A stretch of 64,000 bases of DNA from Porites lobata (lineage: Eukaryota > Cnidaria > Anthozoa > Scleractinia > Poritidae), in NCBI GenBank assembly GCA_942486035.1, contig CALNXK010000034.1:3286501-3350500 (forward strand). The letters run 5' to 3'. Each line of letters starts with the position of its first letter. Position 1 is the stretch's first letter. The notes beneath the pieces are model-generated. The model was not told the origin of the DNA. It searched no databases and saw nothing but the letters and a program-made list of their open reading frames with translations. The position numbers and the translations under genes were made by a program. This document shows positions 46,501 to 56,200 of the stretch, piece by piece.

Positions 46501-48522
46501 CTCTGGCAAGGTACTTTATAAAAAAAAATTGCTCACAAAGTTCTAGTATTATTTGAGGCTACAAGAAGGGTGTCTATGTAACAATTTGAAGTGATTTGTT
46601 TGTAACTTTCAAGAAGCTTCTGAGGTAGTTTTGGACAAAAGTGTAATTCTTACAAACTACTCCTTTTAAAGGTTTGGTTGTACATTAGATCAGCTGTGTC
46701 ACGAAATTCACCAAAATTCAACCAGAGGAAACTAGGTGTGAAGCAAGAGAAATTGGGGTAAATTACCCAACAATGCTCAATATTTCGCAATTAAAAAAGG
46801 GCCGCTAAAGAGAAGAAGCTACGAAAAGAAAGGGCGGGACCTTTAGGAGGTGTACCCCTTCTCCCTTCCTTCTAACTAGAGCTGGTCGCTTACGAAAGTG
46901 GTCGCTTAGTGGTCACAAGGATCGCCCCATATTAGGTAATCCGGATTCTGGAATCCGGGAAATTGTTGGCTGTGGAATCCGGAAAAAATTTGCTTGTGGA
47001 ATCCGAAATCCTTGGCTTTGGAATCCGGAATACAGTTCAAGGAATCCGGAATCCCACTAACGATTGGAATTCAGAATCCAGGTTCCACTGACAAAGACTA
47101 GAATCCAGTACTTCGAATGCGGAATCCACGGCGTGGAATCCAGAATCCAAGACTGTCTTGGATTACTTTACATTGTATGTAGGCAGACAAGGAGGGCGTC
47201 GATTTCGGTCAGCATTAAATTGTATAATAATTATCTGTTATACGATCTTTTTTTAGGAAAATACACAAGGTCACGTCGTATTTCATAGAGAATGAGATAG
47301 CCCACAACTTTCACATTATGCGAGGAACGAGATGTTATTCAAACCCCCAAATAAATGGAGCTGTGCGTCAAGAAGACGGCCAGCGATATTCAGTTCTTAG
47401 AGTGTTCCTGTGGCCAAGAAACCCTGTTCATGGTAGGAAAAACCTCTCAGCTGATCACTTTTCGGTCAAGTCGCTCTAAGGTTTCTCGTTTTGGATTATT
47501 TCGCCCGTCAAAGACCTTCTTGCTTTCCGCTCCAGTGAGCGTACACAGTAAAACCAGATTTTGGTTTGGGTGGACGATTTTCTGCAAACGCCTATATATC
47601 ACCGGGCCTCAAGCTAGTGCCTTTGTTCACGGTAATATGGGAAAGGTCTTGGTTTTTTAAAGATTTTACCTTACACGGCTTGGAAGTTATTGCCTCACTG
47701 CGTTTTTATAACGACTTTAAGTTCCCTCAAAATTAAGGGGCTACGTAACAATGCTAAATTTCGGGTGACCGTAACTCCAGGGTTCTTACAAAACGCCTCG
47801 CGTGACTTGAGGCACTTGATTAGTTACCCTCCGATCGATTCACAGTTGTGTTTGTAACCTACATTGTTGTTTTGTTCAACAGGTGCCAAAGACTTAAGTT
47901 CCTATCAGTCTGAGAGGCGACCTATTGCTGTGTACGAGTTTGCTGGCTCTTTGGCAATCGATAGTAAGACATTTCTACTTAAACCTTCAAGAAAATCCCC
48001 GTAAAATGTTACTTCTTTGTCTACTCGGAACATCCATGGAAAAAAAAGAAGACCCCTTATTTTTTTCTTGGTCATTTAACACCCTCCTAAAGTTATAGTT
48101 CGAGAATGTACAAGGCATTTTTTTTTTTCAAGTTTGACCGTATCGTCATGAAACTCGCTCCGGTTGTTTTAGCCTGCGAATACAGCGGTCTTTCCTCGCC
48201 AGTAGGGATGTTTCGCAAGAGAGACGTCTGCGTTTCTGAACCAAAAAGCGGCGAGGAGTAAGCTAGAGACGACTGGATTCGCAGGCTATGGTTGTCTATT
48301 TTTTGTTGAAATTGGAAACTATAATAATGAAACTGAATGCTAAAAGGAAGAGCTATTTACATGTATTTTGCTTTTTAACATCTTTCAGCAAAAGAAAAAT
48401 ATGATTCATTTACCGAAGAGGATTTTTGTGCCTACTTAAGTCGAGCTTCGCTAGCAGAAGAAGTGTTCATCAGACATAAGGAGGCGATACGAGAATTATT
48501 GTCCGTCAAGAATGCGACCTGA
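34591..48522 (+). CDS. GDPGP1: GDP-D-glucose phosphorylase 1-like, copy A (10 exons, 375 aa)
   Basis: Exons: 34591-34707, 36428-36544, 37774-37881, 38809-38937, 40046-40104, 45709-45811, 46407-46510, 47257-47432, 47883-47963 and 48389-48522. All are in phase with GT/AG sites; phases are 0,0,0,0,2,0,2,1,1. The product belongs to the HIT superfamily: exon 6 carries the nucleotide-binding signature VNHLHFHTWY, matching the family's VNHLHxH. QPFNPDKFNFTKV, INISPLEYGH and VLRVFLWPRN match conserved blocks of animal GDPGP1. The known enzyme phosphorolyses GDP-D-glucose to D-glucose 1-phosphate and GDP, thought to clear a mis-made nucleotide sugar, in the cytosol. Length is close to the human protein (about 385 aa). 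The start follows an in-frame upstream stop. AATAAA at 48974-48979 may be the polyadenylation signal. Intron 5 (5.6 kb) contains a complete Kelch gene on the other strand. Confidence 0.9.
34929..35129. mobile_element. MITE with TTTTATTATGTAAACACC termini
   Basis: The end TTTTATTATGTAAACACCAA, continuing TGAAATACCA, is mirrored by TGGTATTTCA and TTGGTGTTTATATAATAAAA about 170 bp later. The interior holds TTCACATGTGAAAATA twice. It lies in intron 1 of GDPGP1 copy A and is non-coding. Confidence 0.8.
35147..35270. repeat. 124-bp fold-back inverted repeat
   Basis: CATGGCCGCTTGGAGATACA then AATTTCTCTTCTTGTGTTGA on the left is mirrored by TCAACACTTGAAGAGAAATT and CGTATCTCTGCGCTGCCATG on the right, with a loop of about 22 bp (TTGTTCACTGCACTCACTTG). 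It sits directly beside the previous MITE and may be a separate element or a fragment of a larger one. Confidence 0.75.
35819..36062. mobile_element. MITE with CAGGGCCCGGTTCCT termini
   Basis: The left end CAGGGCCCGGTTCCTGAAAG and right end CTTTCGAGGAACCGGGCCCT plus G are inverted repeats. CAGGG/CCCTG ends recall hAT elements, but I could not see an 8-bp target duplication. It lies in intron 1 of GDPGP1 copy A. Confidence 0.7.
36825..36930 (-). mobile_element. tRNA-derived SINE fragment
   Basis: On the - strand GTTGCCGAGTGGTTAACACC is a good A-box and D-arm of Leu/Ser type, followed by TCCCGATCTGCAGGTCTGCG and CTTCAAGCCTCGCC as a decayed B box. It is in intron 2 of GDPGP1 copy A. Confidence 0.55.
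38553..38612. repeat. short perfect hairpin
   Basis: GGGGCTGCCTAAAA and TTTTAGGCAGCCCC form a perfect 14-bp stem around a loop of about 15 bp in intron 3 of GDPGP1 copy A. It is likely a MITE remnant; an RNA role cannot be judged. Confidence 0.6.
40216..40348. mobile_element. MITE, AAGGTTGATTTCC family, deleted copy
   Basis: GGTGGATTTCCACTGTCACG at the left, a GGTTCAACTTTTACATTTAC interior and GACAGAGGAAATTCATTC at the right follow the same order as the full-length copies near 5.9 and 49.3 kb, with part of the left half missing. It lies just after exon 5 of GDPGP1 copy A. Confidence 0.65.
41132..41585. mobile_element. non-autonomous TTAA-flanked DNA transposon
   Basis: TTAA at 41132-41135 and 41582-41585 bounds ends GACAGGTTCACGGTTAAGCG and GCTGAACCGTGAACCTGTC. 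The inverted match extends through GCATGCTC. The interior (about 390 bp) has no transposase frame. TTAA duplication is the hallmark of piggyBac-type transposition. It lies in intron 5 of GDPGP1 copy A, left of the Kelch gene. Confidence 0.75.
42270..42400 (-). pseudogene. decayed BTB fragment related to the neighbouring Kelch gene
   Basis: Plus-strand words TGGTTTTTCAAACTAACGAG, AGTAAATATTCC and GATAATCAGTTCTTTG-like text repeat, with many changes, the Kelch gene at about 43950-44060, where the minus strand encodes the segment ending the BTB domain (DEETAKELIFAAEYLLLVSL, then KTRAG). The fragment is in the same orientation as the gene, about 220 bp beyond its stop codon. Only about 130 bp is recognisable and the frame is broken. 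It probably reflects an older tandem copy of the gene. Confidence 0.65.
42617..44317 (-). CDS. BTB-BACK-Kelch protein, KLHL family (single-exon CDS, 566 aa)
   Basis: The frame runs uninterrupted from ATG at 44317 (MEDLEP) to the stop at 42617. It has a BTB domain (about residues 20-125: LCDITLVAKEGTEF, then AHKNVLSAVSPFF and VLDFVYTG), a BACK domain (about 130-235: TLRFAQKYRCDELVDK, KWISSENICV) and degenerate Kelch repeats (about 275-555: CLYVLGCGYF, KWEKIAPM, GTLYVLGGL, NKWIQRTSIP). The length is typical for the family. KLHL proteins usually bind CUL3 through BTB-BACK and present substrates bound by the Kelch propeller for ubiquitination. An in-frame ATG 67 codons upstream (44518) exists, but the MEDLEP start fits homologues better. 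An acceptor (TTCTTTGCAG) just before 44591 suggests a 5' UTR intron. The gene lies entirely within intron 5 of GDPGP1 copy A, antisense to it. Which human KLHL is closest cannot be said. Confidence 0.93.
   Translation of the reverse strand: MEDLEPIRVAEQSSFCVELLRRLNMQRGETYLCDITLVAKEGTEFRAHKNVLSAVSPFFVKLLKTDMKEKEEGVIRFEEISESILADVLDFVYTGSIKMKDEETAKELIFAAEYLLLVSLKTRAGRFLEKQLTSTNCISTLRFAQKYRCDELVDKCTKFIHNNFASVAESDEFLKLEAEEVEKWISSENICVPDEEDVFRIILKWIEQDKSERKAEFERLFRHIRLASLSRDYLLNVVTNELVVENVSCSRQVVDAIKLVITASEDTLVQSARRIETHAIVVRGGNHSYCYLPEKDTWKLLAGGFSEDRNHTTQLIRCRNQVYSFPNAFYADTERYDPAFDSWAKIKLSPGGDDCSFAVLGGKIYVICRPDRRSSPVIKRYDEELCAWQTVRSSPDVLYSRTYSCVVTSGNCLYVLGCGYFSKAGRYDTVTSKWEKIAPMQVIESSPFGVASQGKIFATGLVKSSLSACEVYNVARNEWHTIASLNTRRVSGSMVCVNGTLYVLGGLNDISSKPELAVESYDPKVNKWIQRTSIPRYSSSEEDKHSFQACTIKFSKGVLGKLYSIH
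45552..45621. mobile_element. hairpin MITE, TAGCCTG family
   Basis: TAGCCTACAAGGCAGGCG at the left and CGCCTAGCCTCGGCAGGCTA at the right form an inverted pair with a short interior. Direct repeats GATTAAGAC (543-551 of this kilobase) and GATAAAGAC (622-630) flank it, a 9-bp duplication with one mismatch. It lies just upstream of exon 6 of GDPGP1 copy A. Confidence 0.75.
46930..47166. repeat. GGAATCC-rich dispersed repeat, copy 2
   Basis: This is the longest copy of the family. It has repeated GGAATCCGG units, then GGAATCCGGAATCCCACTAA, GATTGGAATTCAGAATCC and GACTGTCTTGGATTAC. The second half aligns with 9590-9725. It lies in intron 7 of GDPGP1 copy A. Confidence 0.75.
48172..48288. mobile_element. 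MITE, TAGCCTG family, longer copy
   Basis: TAGCCTGCGAATACAGCGGT on the left is mirrored by GACTGGATTCGCAGGCTA on the right, with AGAGACGTCTGCGTTTC inside. Flanks CGGTTGTTT and TGGTTGTCT suggest an imperfect 9-bp duplication. It lies in the last intron of GDPGP1 copy A. Confidence 0.65.
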
Positions 48523-49158
48523 TAATCAAGGATAAACGTCCGCTGTAAACAAGCAAACGTACAAACTGAGGAGAAATGTTTTTTGAAAGAAGGCTCAGTG
48601 CTTCTCGAACGAGCTAACCTGTGTGAGGCGAAAACGGGTATGACAGGATGGGTAAAAGAGTTCGAGGGAGACTGCATGGGTACAGAAGGGACTCAGGAGA
48701 CTTCAAAACAAGAGGGTTATTAGAGGGGTTCTGGATTATTCTTTTGTTCGATGTACCTCGTGCAGTATCGTAGTAGTATCAAGGTCGACAGTTGCCTACG
48801 TACTACACAGTAGCCTTCAAATGTATTCTAGTTCGAGCAAAATGGGGACTCGGTAGGTTGTCTCGTATACCACAATAATGATTGAGTTGATCCGATAAAT
48901 TGTTGTGGCATGAAATATTAACTATTTTGGTGCTTTGTTCTTTTAATTTTAGACGTACTTGAGATTGTACACCAATAAAGAAGTTGTAAACCAGAGATCT
49001 AGAGTACTCACCATTTACATGGGAAGTCTGGAAATTCTGTTTGCAAACTACCGGATAGCTTTTGGTGCTGACACGAAAAGCTATAAGTATAGTGTAAACA
49101 CCTTTCCGATATGTGACTCTCCACTTTAGAGATACGCGCGGCCCAGCATTGCTCTGTT

Positions 49159-49405
49159 AAGGCTGATTTTCACTGACGCGTTTTTGGCTACGCACAGCCA
49201 CGCACGTTGACGCACGTAAATTTTTTTCACGTAAATAAAATAGAAGCAAGATAAAAAGTGCTGAGCTTCGAAACGAGAAGTAGAGAGAGGTTCAACTTTT
49301 ACGCTTACGAGCGACCTTTCATGCATTGCCTCTATTTTGTTAGCGAACGTAAATGTTACGCACGTAGTTATGTAGAATTTAGGCGACACTGGAAATCAAC
49401 CCTTA
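49159..49405. mobile_element. MITE, AAGGTTGATTTCC family (full-length copy 2)
   Basis: It begins AAGGCTGATTTTCACTGACG and ends GGCGACACTGGAAATCAACC plus CTT. It shares with the copy at 5847 the words TAGAAGCAAGATAAA, GAGGTTC, TTACGCTTACG and GCCTCTATTTT in the same order. Open frames across it (for example 49258-49614) are by-products of the repeat. Confidence 0.8.
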
Positions 49406-50059
49406 CAGAAATCGCGCCGAAATCAATGTTCTTTTGTGTGAATAGAAACCCTACCCGGTGTGGGTTTCGTGCCGACTCAAAAGCCATCCGGTATAGTCTG
49501 AACAAAGCTTTAACCTACCTCTTAATAACAAACGACTTTGCTTTACGAATGTTCATGCGAAGAAAGGAGGGAGGCTTTCGTCAACTTCTTGGAAACCACC
49601 TCACCCCGCTTTAAAGAATCTAGGACCACTGTCTCAGAGATATTTCAGGATCTTGAAAACCGCAAGATCAGTTAACTTTTTATTATCCAAGTTGGACCAT
49701 GTTTAAAATCAATTCCAGATAATAAATTAATTGATTTTCCTTGGTTAATTTTACTCTGTTTCTCATCCAATTTATCTAATCCAATTCGACGCTCCAATGA
49801 GCTGCTAATTCCAAAAAAAGCCCAAACGGACTAAATAGAGCCTAAAACGAAAACTTTCCAAAACAAAGCTCACATATCTTTAGATGAATATACTCACTGA
49901 ATAATGCCTCTAACTCCAAGTGCAAAACCGACAAAGTCAAGAAAAATGTCAATTAAACCGGCCAGGAAAAACAAATAGGCAATTGCATAATAGTAAAGGA
50001 ATATTTATTTGGGTTTATTACTACATATATTTTGACTCCTCTTCAGTCGAATAAAGTCG

Positions 50060-50320
50060 ACTCCGATCCTCCTTCGACCCCCAGCAGGGGGAGAGGGTTG
50101 GGGTATTCCCTACAACGACCTATACCGGGATGCTCCGCCCGAAAGGGGTACTTGTTTCAGGCTTCAGGTATATCAAAAATTCATTCCAAGGGTTTAGACA
50201 AGGGATGCAGTTTTCGTAAGTAGCTATTTGAAAGGGTGCCAGTTTAAAATGAAGACACAAAACGTGGTATCTTTTCTGCCAAAAAGGGTAACTGAGGAGT
50301 TGGACATCGGGGTGTAGCCT
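50060..50320. repeat. dispersed repeat with GCTCCGCCCGAAA core, copy 2
   Basis: GGGGTATTCCCTACAACGAC, GGATGCTCCGCCCGAAAGGG and GTACTTGTTTCAGG follow, in reverse orientation, the core of the repeat at 17450-17940. Non-coding. Confidence 0.55.
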
Positions 50321-50486
50321 TCCCGTATAGCATATTTGTTGAGTATCCACCGGGCTAACTTTATTTATTTATTTTTTTCGATCTATAATTATTCTCAAAA
50401 AGCACTCCTGGGTTGCCTGTTGATAAAGAAACACTTGTGAAGGCAAAACCACAGCGACAAACCAGTGAGGGTCAGCCGTATTTTTA

Positions 50487-50710
50487 AGCTGTGTATGAAA
50501 GTGGGACGGGGACTTCGGACACGTGTGCATGGGGACTTGGGACTTAGGGACGCGAGACGAGGGACTTGAGAACATCAAGTATGGGACGCGGGGACGCGGA
50601 GACGTCAGACACAGTGACGCAGAGGACACGGGATGTGAATAATTACTGCAAAAGTCGGAGGTAAATGCGATATCAGTCACTTTCCTCGTGAATATGTCTT
50701 GGTGAAGGCA
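50487..50710. repeat. left arm of a large inverted repeat (GGGAC-rich)
   Basis: This arm of about 224 bp is the reverse complement, with scattered mismatches, of 51228-51485. It contains a minisatellite-like run of GGGAC/GGGACG words (GGGACGCGGGGACGCGGAGA) and ends ACTTTCCTCGTGAATATGTC then TTGGTGAAGGCA. Transcripts across both arms would fold into a long hairpin. Confidence 0.85.
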
Positions 50711-50744
50711 ACGTTACATCTAATCACGTTTAATCTCAACAATT

Positions 50745-50843
50745 TATATCTTCTCTATGTTATTTGGCCTTTTTTACGTGATTAAAATTTACTTGCGTTA
50801 ACGTGCATAGCCAAAAACGCGTCAGTGGAAATCAACCTTTAAG
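50745..50843 (-). mobile_element. MITE, AAGGTTGATTTCC family, truncated copy
   Basis: On the - strand AAAGGTTGATTTCCACTGAC, GCGTTTTTGGCTATGCACG and TTAACGCAAGTAAATTTTAA reproduce the first third of the full-length element near 5.85 kb. It lies between the two arms of the large inverted repeat. Confidence 0.75.
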
Positions 50844-50927
50844 TACTGTTAGCAAGCATTTACTGTTAGGTTTGCCACTACAAATATGTAGAACAAAATA
50901 TCAAAATAAATATTGCTACAATAGCTG

Positions 50928-51003
50928 AATCCCCCGTGGATTAGTGGTACAGGGGATGGATTTCGGAGCTAGCACCGCGGGGTTCGAAGCTCGCTTATGG
51001 CAC
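50928..51003 (+). mobile_element. tRNA-like sequence between the inverted-repeat arms
   Basis: GTGGATTAGTGGTACAGGGG resembles an A box and D arm, and GGGGTTCGAAGCTCGC is a good B box 30-40 bp downstream. The 5' CCCCCG and later CGCGGGG could pair, but no full cloverleaf with an anticodon loop is convincing. It is best read as the head of a tRNA-derived SINE or a tRNA pseudogene. Confidence 0.5.
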
Positions 51004-51227
51004 AATTTTTTATTTATTTGGAATCGAATGCTGTTATTCTACTAAAATTTTGGCGACCGCAACCCACCCTACCTTGCTTTGGGCTCCAATATTCCACCAG
51101 CAAGAAGACCGTCAGGACAACAGTCTCACTTTCTTCAATGCAAGACTAGCAATTTAATATAGGGGGTCTTCCCCGAGTCTTCGCTTCGTAAACAGGCATG
51201 AAGGAACCCTTAAGAGGGCAGGGTGTG

Positions 51228-51485
51228 CTGCCTTCACCAAGACATATTCACGAGGAAAGTGACTGATATCGCATTTACCTGCGACTTTTGCAATAATTAT
51301 TCACATCCCGCGTCCCCTACGTCCCTGTGTTTGACGTCCCCGCGTCCCCGTCCCACACGTCCCCGCGTCTCATACTTGATGTCCTCAATTCCCTCGTCTC
51401 GCGTCCCTAAGTCCCAAGTCCCCACACATGCGTCCCGATGTTCCCGTCCCCTTGTCCCCGTCCCACTTTTATACACAGCCCAATT
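51228..51485. repeat. right arm of the large inverted repeat
   Basis: It starts TGCCTTCACCAAGACATATT and ACGAGGAAAGTGACTGATAT and ends TCCCACTTTTATACACAGC, mirroring 50487-50710. The CGTCCC hexamer run is slightly longer here than in the left arm, as expected for slippage. Apparent open frames over this arm are artefacts of the repeat. Confidence 0.85.
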
Positions 51486-51520
51486 ATCTTGTTTTCTTTT
51501 CCGACGCTATAACCAGAAAT

Positions 51521-51603
51521 TTACCCTGCGAGCAGTGTTTTCTCCAGGCCGGACGCTACGCTTCGATGGGAAAGAAACCACTGCGAGCAACCGTTTGCAT
51601 TTC
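51521..51603. mobile_element. small MITE (CTGCGAGCAGTG / CCACTGCGAGC), copy 1
   Basis: CCCTGCGAGCAGTGTTTTCT and GAAACCACTGCGAGCAACCG are imperfect inverted ends around GCCGGACGCTACGCTTCG. A second copy in opposite orientation lies at 52070-52152 with the same core (GCCGGACACTACGCTACG). Confidence 0.7.
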
Positions 51604-52069
51604 CATCGAGCATGCGCGTCCAGGAAATGACTACGAATATCCAACGACAAGACGGCAGGGAGAACTTCAACAAAACAATAGGTTTAATAAGCAAAACAAC
51701 AACTTTGCACGTGCATCACGCTTTTATTTTTACATTTCTTTGCCATTTTTGCACGATACGACTACGACGTGAAGATGCCTAATTTTGCGTTTTATGGATA
51801 ACGTAAACAAGCAACGACGAAATTTATTCTTCTTTTCGCTCTTGAACTTGGATATGGTCCCTTGGAATTCAACTCCATTTGGGTTCGCCTACATTTGACA
51901 AAGTAAGCAGATAGGAATAAATAATCCAAAGAAATACTGAATATCCACAGCAGGTTCGCGTTAAGGTAGCAATCGTAAGCGTAAGCAAATGCGAGAGCCT
52001 AAACTTGCTTTCAAACAGGATTTACATAAATTTAATTTATTCGTCCATAGCGCTGGACGGTGGTTCGAT

Positions 52070-52152
52070 CAAAGAAGCAGACGGATGCTCGCAGTGGTTT
52101 CTCTCCCTTCGTAGCGTAGTGTCCGGCCTGGAGAAACCACTGCTTGCAGGGT
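52070..52152 (-). mobile_element. small MITE (CTGCGAGCAGTG / CCACTGCGAGC), copy 2
   Basis: On the - strand it reads CCCTGCAAGCAGTGGTTTCT, CCAGGCCGGACACTACGC and GAAACCACTGCGAGCATCCG, matching the copy at 51521-51603 closely. The two copies face each other about 470 bp apart. Confidence 0.7.
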
Positions 52153-53207
52153 ACCAGAAATTGGAAAAGGTAGAGGAACGATAGCCTTTGAGCCTGCAGA
52201 GTGCTAGGCGATTTCCGACCTGTGCAAGTAGTGGCTTGAGAGTCCTGTGACATAGCTTAGTGACCGTGCACCCATCGCCTGGGGTGGCTTAATGTTATGC
52301 TTGGAAGGTTTCGCCGGTTTTCTTTGTAGAAAATGCGATATTCTTTACGTAATAGGGCTTCACAGTTTGAATAAGGTAATGTTATACTTACTTTAATATT
52401 TTTCTTTTCAGTTTTTTTTTCAAGTAATTTGGGTGTTGCGGAAACCATTGTTGTGGGTGTCAATAATTTTTTAATTCTTACACTTGCATCAAGCTTAAGC
52501 TTAAGCGAAAATCCCGTGTATATGGGCCTCGAATCTTACATTGTATTATTCACTACCATTCCACCTGAGAAGAGGCTTTTGTGTTGGGCCTTTTTCTAGG
52601 TTTGGGCTGGTTTCGTAACGAATTAAGCCTGTTCACACCAGAAAGCCTGCTCGAAGGCTTCCTTGGCCAGTCATGGCCTAATACCGACGGAACTTAGCAT
52701 TACGTTAGCATTGGTTGTATTTAATTTACATGCATGTAGAGTCACTGTAATGTTGAGAATAAGCTTATGTCATCGTGATAGCTGCGATAGTTGTTTATGA
52801 CTTATTTCAGTTTCGTTTTGATGGCGTTCAAATCTGTGCGATGAATTTCTAGCTAAGCCTTTGAATTGTAGACAACCAAAAGTACAAGTACATATTTCTT
52901 ATGGCCATTTAAGCCCCCGGCTTTGGCTGTTCTTGTGTATTTTTTTCTTCCAGGAATTGATTAATTAAACGTAAACGTAAACGTATGTTTTTTAAGAAAA
53001 AGGAAGAAAATACATGAAGCCTACATGTAAGTCAGTAATGAGTGATTCCTAATAGTATACAAATGTAGTAACAGGTAGCCCAGCCTTGGTGTAAGAATTA
53101 ATTTGACAACAGTTTTTGTGTTAATGTAAGAGCATAATCATTTATTACATGTGATTCTCTAGATTGCAGGTCTCCGATCAAAAGTAGTAAGCCAACAAAC
53201 CGCTTTT

Positions 53208-56200
53208 ATGTCCTCTGCAAAGAGAATATCATCTGGAAGGCAATTCTTCTATACTTGTGAAGATTTTCAATGGCCAAGCTATCATTGCAGTAATAATACA
53301 ACACAAAATGGACTTTACTTGAGCAAGGTAATTAACGTTAAAAGTAACCTGAATCCCAGTGCTGTACAAAGCAAAAAAATATCTGAGCTTGGTTTGCAAA
53401 CTCCACTGTTCACATTTTTGCTCATTTGTACAGTGTATAAATATGCAAACTAACTTCAATCAACTGGAGGAATTTTTGCGAGCTGAATATCTGAGGAAAT
53501 ATAGCAGCAGTCGAAAACTGCCAGATTGCCAGGCCAGACAGTCTTTGAAAATTTGGAGCTTTGAAGGGAGTATGTCTCTGAAACTACTTAGTATGCTGGG
53601 CTGGTAAATTCAACCACATTACTGATTAGTGTGGTTGAAAATGCTTTGTTGATACAAAACTGACTTTCTTACAAGCTTAAATATTCCAGTTTATTGTTAT
53701 TCATTCTCTTTCTTTTCAACACCATAGTTTTTACTTTAGGTAATACGATTGACTATTATTTGATAAACACCCGATGAAAGCACAGTTAAGGCTCAATAAA
53801 GGCACCACTAGGGCACTATCTATGCATGATCAATGGAATTCAGGCTCAAAGCATGTTCATCAGCTTCTTATGCCCGATTATTGTGCAAGCATGATGCACA
53901 ATGACAAAATTTGACCTATTTTGTTAGAGCTGTGATGACCAACACCGCACACTTAGCCTTATGTTACTGAGGCAAAAAATAAGCTAAGATATAGAGAAGT
54001 GATAGTTAACATTGTTTTGTTTACAAAAAGTGGGGATTAAAAGATCATAGCTTGGTCCATTGTGACTTAGATTGAGATTAATACAGCTAGATACTGGCCA
54101 AGTTATTGACAGAGCAAGGCTGGGAAATAAAGGAACTATTTTTGGCAAAAAAATATATATATAAGATAGGCTTAACAATGCCTGCTTGGTTAGCCAATCA
54201 CAACACAGGATTTGCTTGATTGATATAAAATTATGTACATTGCCTGCTTGGTGATAAAATTCATGAGTCACATGAAGCGTAATTTATTGGGTTCTACATA
54301 CAACTATTATTCTATCCACACATAGTGTTGGAAATAGTCTGTTCCTACCTAAATTTTTGATTATGGAAAAGTTATTACTCTTGAAATTGTTTCAAGTTTA
54401 TCATCATACATAATTATGATGTACAACATTATTGTCAGAGATAATTGGCTTTATGCTTGAAAATGATAATTGAAATACAATTTTAAAAATTAAAATTCAA
54501 TATTATCATTATATTTTGCTTATTTACTTCTGGTTGTTATAAATTTTATTTGTGAATAATGCTGTGTCTTTAGTTGAAATACGTGGCTGATTTTCTTTTA
54601 AATTTCAGTTTGACAAAGAACTTTCTGAAACATGGAATGCTGCAGCAGATGCTGGATACTTTAAATACAGACTTGATAAAATTGAAGGAAGGATGGCACC
54701 TGGGAAATTTTTCTTGTACATCCAGGTAAAATGAGTTTTCAATGATCTTGTCTATTTTTGAGTGATGATTTTCAAAATCTTTGGAATATTATGGCCCACA
54801 TGTATATTTGTTATGGGTCAGTTTTACATTAAGTTCAAGTAGTTTACCCATTGTCATAAATAACCATACAACAAACAAAACAAAAACAAAAATTGAAGGG
54901 ATTGTAAGATATCAGCTACAGTCAACTCTCCTATTTACCCGATATTACATACCTCAGCTCTTTCTTCAATGGTGTTGCAGAGACTATTGTTGGTTAGCTA
55001 GTGTCTTATGGTGTTGTTATTATTTTTTAGGGTCTTTTTAATCTTATATATTCAGAAGGGTCTTGGAGGATAGTAATTTGCCTTCATGTATAATTATTAG
55101 TATGTTGTGTATGGGATTTATGATATCATAGCAGCCCAGTACTGGTGTACTAAAAAGTACGAAATATTATTAATATTGCACAAGTCTAAAAAGAGAGAGC
55201 TCATTTCCCTGAAGAATGTAGAAATTTCATAGACAGAAAAAGGCATCAAATTAAAGCGAACAAGAAGTTATAAATTTTTTCATCAGCTACATGTATCATT
55301 ATCTTTTCACCGTTTGTTTTGACAGTTGAATGAGTTACGTTTTACTCAGCGAAGGAAACCAGATCCAATGAACAGTGTTAGTCAACCATTCAATCCTGAA
55401 AAATTTAACTTCACTAAAGTGCAAAGTAAAGAGGTATGGTCATAGTTGTCATTATTAAATTAGCCTGAGTAGCAAGCATTTCCATGTGGTTTCAGAGCAA
55501 AGAAAGACAGAGGAACGGCAAGAAATGGGATTTTTTGGTTTTGGCCGCCCCAAAAATGGAACGAGTTGTCTTTGACTTAAGTAACTTAAACAAGAAAGAT
55601 ACCATTGAGAATCTCAAGATTAAGAATAACTTTATAAAAGAGATACTTTCAATCTGGGCGGAAGTCAATTTTGATGAAAACGTAACGTCCGAGAAACAAT
55701 TTCTTGAACAAACTTTATGGCACAACTCACTCATTAGAATCGATAACTGTCCCGTCTTCTATCGTGAATGGTTTGATCGAGGCGTTACGAAAGTGAAACA
55801 TTTGAAAGATGAACATAACAAATTTTTATCACTAGCTGAGCTGCAGCAAAAATACAGCCTCAAAGTTTGTCTTTTAAAGTATTTCGGACTAGTGTCTGCT
55901 CTAAAATCTCTTTGGACTACATGTAAAACAAACTGTATCAAAAACTGCAACAATTATGAAACCTTTGTAGTAAGATTAACAGAATGCCAAAGTGCGAGCA
56001 AACTTGTATACACCAAGTTGCTTTCTACAAAATGCAAGTTACCATCCCATAATCAACAGAAATGGCTAAAAGACTGCAACGAAAATGATGTGGAGGCAAT
56101 TAATTGGCGGGAAGCCTACCAGTTGGCCGTTAAATATACTAAAAGTACACGAATTATTGAATTCCAATGTAAATTTTTACATAGACGAATATCAACGAAC

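Noticed and set aside
49258..49614. 118-codon frame on the + strand
   Set aside because: Its first part is the interior of the AAGGTTGATTTCC MITE; the similar copy near 5.9 kb also gives spurious frames.
50928..51003. Functional tRNA gene
   Set aside because: A and B boxes are present but the acceptor and anticodon stems do not pair convincingly; a SINE head or tRNA pseudogene is more likely.
51223..51772. Pro/Ser/Arg-rich frames of 135 and 114 codons
   Set aside because: They are translations of the GTCCC hexamer run in the inverted-repeat arm and the adjacent MITE; the opposite arm gives the same kind of frame at 50369-50680.
52963..52986. Short (TAAACG)n run suggesting a telomere-like repeat
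   Set aside because: Only about three or four units and not the metazoan TTAGGG type.
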